In this document: positions 62,035 through 64,000 of the stretch, in pieces
Layout: each line of letters starts with the position of its first letter
Position numbering within the stretch: position 1 is the stretch's first letter
NCBI GenBank assembly: GCA_039822005.1
Contig: JBCBMZ010000002.1
Location: 124,001 to 188,000, forward strand
Direction: 5' to 3'
Source of the DNA: JBCBDX01 sp039822005
Lineage (GTDB): Bacteria > Pseudomonadota > Alphaproteobacteria > Rhizobiales > Rhizobiaceae
DNA length: 64,000 nt
The notes under the pieces: model-generated
Database searches by the model: none
The model's input: the letters and a program-made list of their open reading frames with translations, nothing else
Told to the model about the DNA's origin: nothing
Program-made: the position numbers and the translations under genes

Positions 62035-62374
62035 AGTTTAAAAGCGGGTCCGGGTATTGTCTGAAGGACGTGAGTCCCATCCCCAATAAAGAAACAGGCG
62101 ACCCGCCCGTTCCCTGACCCTTTCTTTACCCAAGGCGTTTCGCACTGCAATTGCGAATGTCGTCAAAAACACCCCGTCCCAAGCGATGCATGGTCGATGT
62201 TGCACAAATGACACGTTTTTGGGAGGCGGCGGGTCATATGCTTTAACAATGCGTGAGTTTCGACGCTGATCGACGGAAAAACAAATGGAATCACCTGCTT
62301 GGGGAACCCATCGCCGAACCCGCAATGCACGCTTCTAGCACCACAATGCGCATTTAAGAGCATCTTTTTCAAAG
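62035..62374. other. Spacer between the divergent porin genes
   Basis: A 340-bp region with no gene I can support. It must contain both porin promoters. ORFs here (for example 62038-62325 on the minus strand) are weak and unlike the flanking proteins. The two sides show no further inverted similarity, so each porin has its own upstream region. Confidence 0.6.
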
Positions 62375-62586
62375 TTGACTGGAGGTCAACAATGAAACTT
62401 AAGAGCCTTTTGCTCGCTTCCGGTGCAGCACTTATCGCTGTTTCCGGTGCACGTGCAGCTGACGCTGTCATCATCCCTGAGCCAGAGCCTGTAGAATACG
62501 TTCGCGTATGTGATGCAGCTGGCACAGGATACTTCTACATCCCGGGCACAGAAACTTGCCTGCAGATTTCTGGTGAAGTGATCTAC
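62375..62586. repeat. Arm 2 of a perfect 212-bp inverted repeat
   Basis: Matches 61823-62034 in inverted orientation, covering the SD, signal peptide and first 65 codons of porin 2. The similarity ends sharply inside codon 66, where the two proteins diverge (YGIYF against YYAYF). Confidence 0.85.
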
Positions 62587-63504
62587 TACGCGTACTTCAA
62601 CGACGGCAGCAAAGCGTCATTGAACGATGAAGATGAAGACACTGATGGTACTATCTTTGAACAAGCTGGTGATCAGACAGGTTGGGAAAAAGAGTACGAA
62701 ATCTCTTTGGACTTCAACACATGGCGCGACACTGAATATGGTGATCTGACAACATCCATCCAATTGGGTGCTGATGAATCCTCATCAGTGGATTCTTCCT
62801 TGGGTGACGCTAGCGTTGTTGTAAACGAAGCCTTCATCACACTCGGCGGTCTGACAATCGGTTACACCGATTCATTTTACCCAGGTGGCAACGGCCCAGC
62901 TGACATCGATGCTGAAGGCCCAGACACAGGGCTGATCGGTTATACTGTTGACTTCGGCAACGGTTCTTTCGGTATCGCACTGGAAGACGATGGCAGCGCA
63001 GACTGGGTCCCGGCGATTGTTGGTGTTGTTTCTGCTGAATTCGGCAACTTTTCTGTTGCTGCAGCTGGTGTATATGACGACACGGACGACTTCTTCGGCG
63101 CCCAATTGCATGTTGCTTACTCAGCCGGCGCACTCGGCATCGACGCATCTGTTCAGTACAGCGATGACGGCAATCAGGTTGCTGCCTTCAACCCGCTGAA
63201 CGTTTCTGAGTACTCTGCTCAATTCGAGTGGGTTCTCGGTCTCGGTATGGACTATGATGTCAACGACAAGCTGACTGTATTCGCTGGTGTTGAATACGGT
63301 ATCGACTGGTACGGCGATTCAACTTTCGACGGTTCACGCGATGCTATCGATGTGGTCCTCGTTGAAGTTGGCGCTGACTACGAACTCGTAGACGGCTTCA
63401 CTATCGGCTTCCAAGCTGACTTCTCTGACCTGCGCATTGACAACAATGGCAACCAGCAGTTCGGTTTCGAAGACGCAGAAGTCTCATTCACACGTTCTTT
63501 CTAA
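62392..63504 (+). CDS. Porin, Omp2/RopA family
   Basis: A 370-residue PF02530 porin divergent from the other copy. The signal peptide and first 65 residues are identical; the remainder is alignable but differs in several external loops, with insertions such as NDGSKASLNDEDEDTDGT and SDDGNQVAAFNPLNVSE, and the barrel ends FTRSF. The 3' coding end and the first bases after the stop again nearly match the other gene. GGAGG precedes ATG. Loop differences imply altered selectivity or surface antigenicity. Confidence 0.95.
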   Translation: MKLKSLLLASGAALIAVSGARAADAVIIPEPEPVEYVRVCDAAGTGYFYIPGTETCLQISGEVIYYAYFNDGSKASLNDEDEDTDGTIFEQAGDQTGWEKEYEISLDFNTWRDTEYGDLTTSIQLGADESSSVDSSLGDASVVVNEAFITLGGLTIGYTDSFYPGGNGPADIDAEGPDTGLIGYTVDFGNGSFGIALEDDGSADWVPAIVGVVSAEFGNFSVAAAGVYDDTDDFFGAQLHVAYSAGALGIDASVQYSDDGNQVAAFNPLNVSEYSAQFEWVLGLGMDYDVNDKLTVFAGVEYGIDWYGDSTFDGSRDAIDVVLVEVGADYELVDGFTIGFQADFSDLRIDNNGNQQFGFEDAEVSFTRSF

Positions 63505-63531
63505 TCTGATCCGTCAGTTTTGAAGAAATTG

Positions 63532-63553
63532 GCTTGGCGGGCAACCGCCAAGC
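63532..63553 (+). terminator. Possible terminator of porin 2
   Basis: A 9-bp stem GCTTGGCGG/CCGCCAAGC with loop GCAA, followed by TCTCGTTT. The T-tract is weak, so this may be a rho-independent terminator or only a 3' stabilising hairpin. Confidence 0.5.
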
Positions 63554-63641
63554 TCTCGTTTCGCAAGTGTAACGAACTGTTTTAAAATGTAGACTTGATC
63601 ATTGTGGGGCAATGTTGAAGTGAGGAGGCAAGGGGCTCTTC

Positions 63642-64000
63642 ATGAACGTTGTACCACAATTTCGCATACGCGATTTATACGAAAAGTATGGCCACTTGTT
63701 ATGGGAGGATAACAAGCATGGCCAAAATGCAGGGGCGTTCCTCCATGAGATCGAAAATATCACGCAGCGCAATGGTGTCGACTACCGACAAAATGCAGCT
63801 GTTGATGCCATCATCACGGACTTGCGTCGCAAAGGGAATTCAAACGCAACGATAAATCGAAAGCTCGCCGCTTATTTCAAGCTTTTGAGAAAAGCCGAGC
63901 GTGATGGATTGATCATGAAGTTGCCGGCTTATGTCCGACTGCCCGAAAAGAAAGGGCGCATCCGTTTCCTTTCGCCGCAGGAAGAAGAGCGACTTTTCTC
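63642..64000 (+). CDS. Tyrosine recombinase (integrase), N-terminal part, cut by window edge
   Basis: An open frame from ATG 63642 (GAGGAGG about 14 bases upstream) to the window end, 119 codons with no stop. DLRRKGNSNATINRKLAAYF then KLLRKAERDGLIMKLPAYVR is the SAM-like core-binding domain of phage-type integrases, and LPEKKGRIRFLSPQEEERLF is the start of the catalytic domain. It looks intact as far as it is visible, unlike the relic at 3.7 kb. It could belong to an element whose body lies to the right. Confidence 0.85.
   Translation, partial: MNVVPQFRIRDLYEKYGHLLWEDNKHGQNAGAFLHEIENITQRNGVDYRQNAAVDAIITDLRRKGNSNATINRKLAAYFKLLRKAERDGLIMKLPAYVRLPEKKGRIRFLSPQEEERLF

Overview
The window looks like chromosomal DNA of an alphaproteobacterium, most likely a marine member of the Hyphomicrobiales. 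The two Omp2/RopA-type porins, the split persulfide-dioxygenase module and the style of the exopolysaccharide genes point that way; no rRNA or housekeeping marker is present to settle the genus.

Layout. (1) 0-4.1 kb: a repeat-rich basic protein of unknown function, tRNA-Ser(GCT), then a decayed integrated element (small HTH genes, a fragment of an HGG-motif protein, and a tyrosine integrase with an in-frame TGA and an internal deletion). (2) 4.2-45 kb: one large surface-polysaccharide locus, almost all on the minus strand with many 4-nt stop/start overlaps. Reading in the direction of transcription it starts with a small secreted protein, a CpsB-type phosphatase, Wza, Wzc, a TPR-like membrane protein, a Wzy-like ligase/polymerase, a polyprenyl-phosphate sugar transferase and an RfaH/NusG-like antiterminator. 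A second minus-strand block begins at about 34.9 kb with a 66-aa peptide, an HprK-like kinase and a nucleotidyltransferase. It continues with a DUF218 protein, glycosyltransferases, a UDP-sugar dehydrogenase and epimerase, a Wzx flippase, ADP-heptose genes (gmhA, hldE, gmhB), a heptosyltransferase, a pyruvyl transferase, five sulfotransferase genes (two broken), asnB, an EpsG-like polymerase, and gmd/fcl for GDP-fucose. The predicted product is an acidic, probably sulfated and pyruvylated, heptose- and fucose-containing polysaccharide made by a Wzx/Wzy pathway.

(3) 45-46.4 kb: a scar region with a truncated YeeE/YedE transporter, a small ORF with its own terminator, a 7-bp tandem repeat, and the Fis-type C-terminus of a sigma-54 regulator. 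(4) 46.4-50.8 kb: a sulfur module on the plus strand: DUF2892 protein, persulfide dioxygenase-like metallo-hydrolase, a four-EF-hand secreted protein, a TIGR01244/DUF442 sulfur transferase and a SulP transporter. (5) 51-56.5 kb: an alpha/beta-hydrolase lipoprotein and an RND efflux adaptor/permease pair. (6) 56.5-60.7 kb: a molybdenum hydroxylase set (2Fe-2S subunit, Tat-exported Mo subunit, diheme cytochrome, membrane protein) convergent with a MocA-like nucleotidyltransferase. (7) 61-63.5 kb: two divergent porin genes whose 5' ends form a perfect 212-bp inverted repeat. (8) 63.6 kb to the edge: the 5' part of a tyrosine recombinase.

The most unusual parts are the peptide/HprK-kinase/nucleotidyltransferase trio heading the second polysaccharide block, the pile-up of intact and decaying sulfotransferases, the ADP-heptose set without hldD, and the porin inverted duplication. 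All calls are by eye from sequence; no database search was run.
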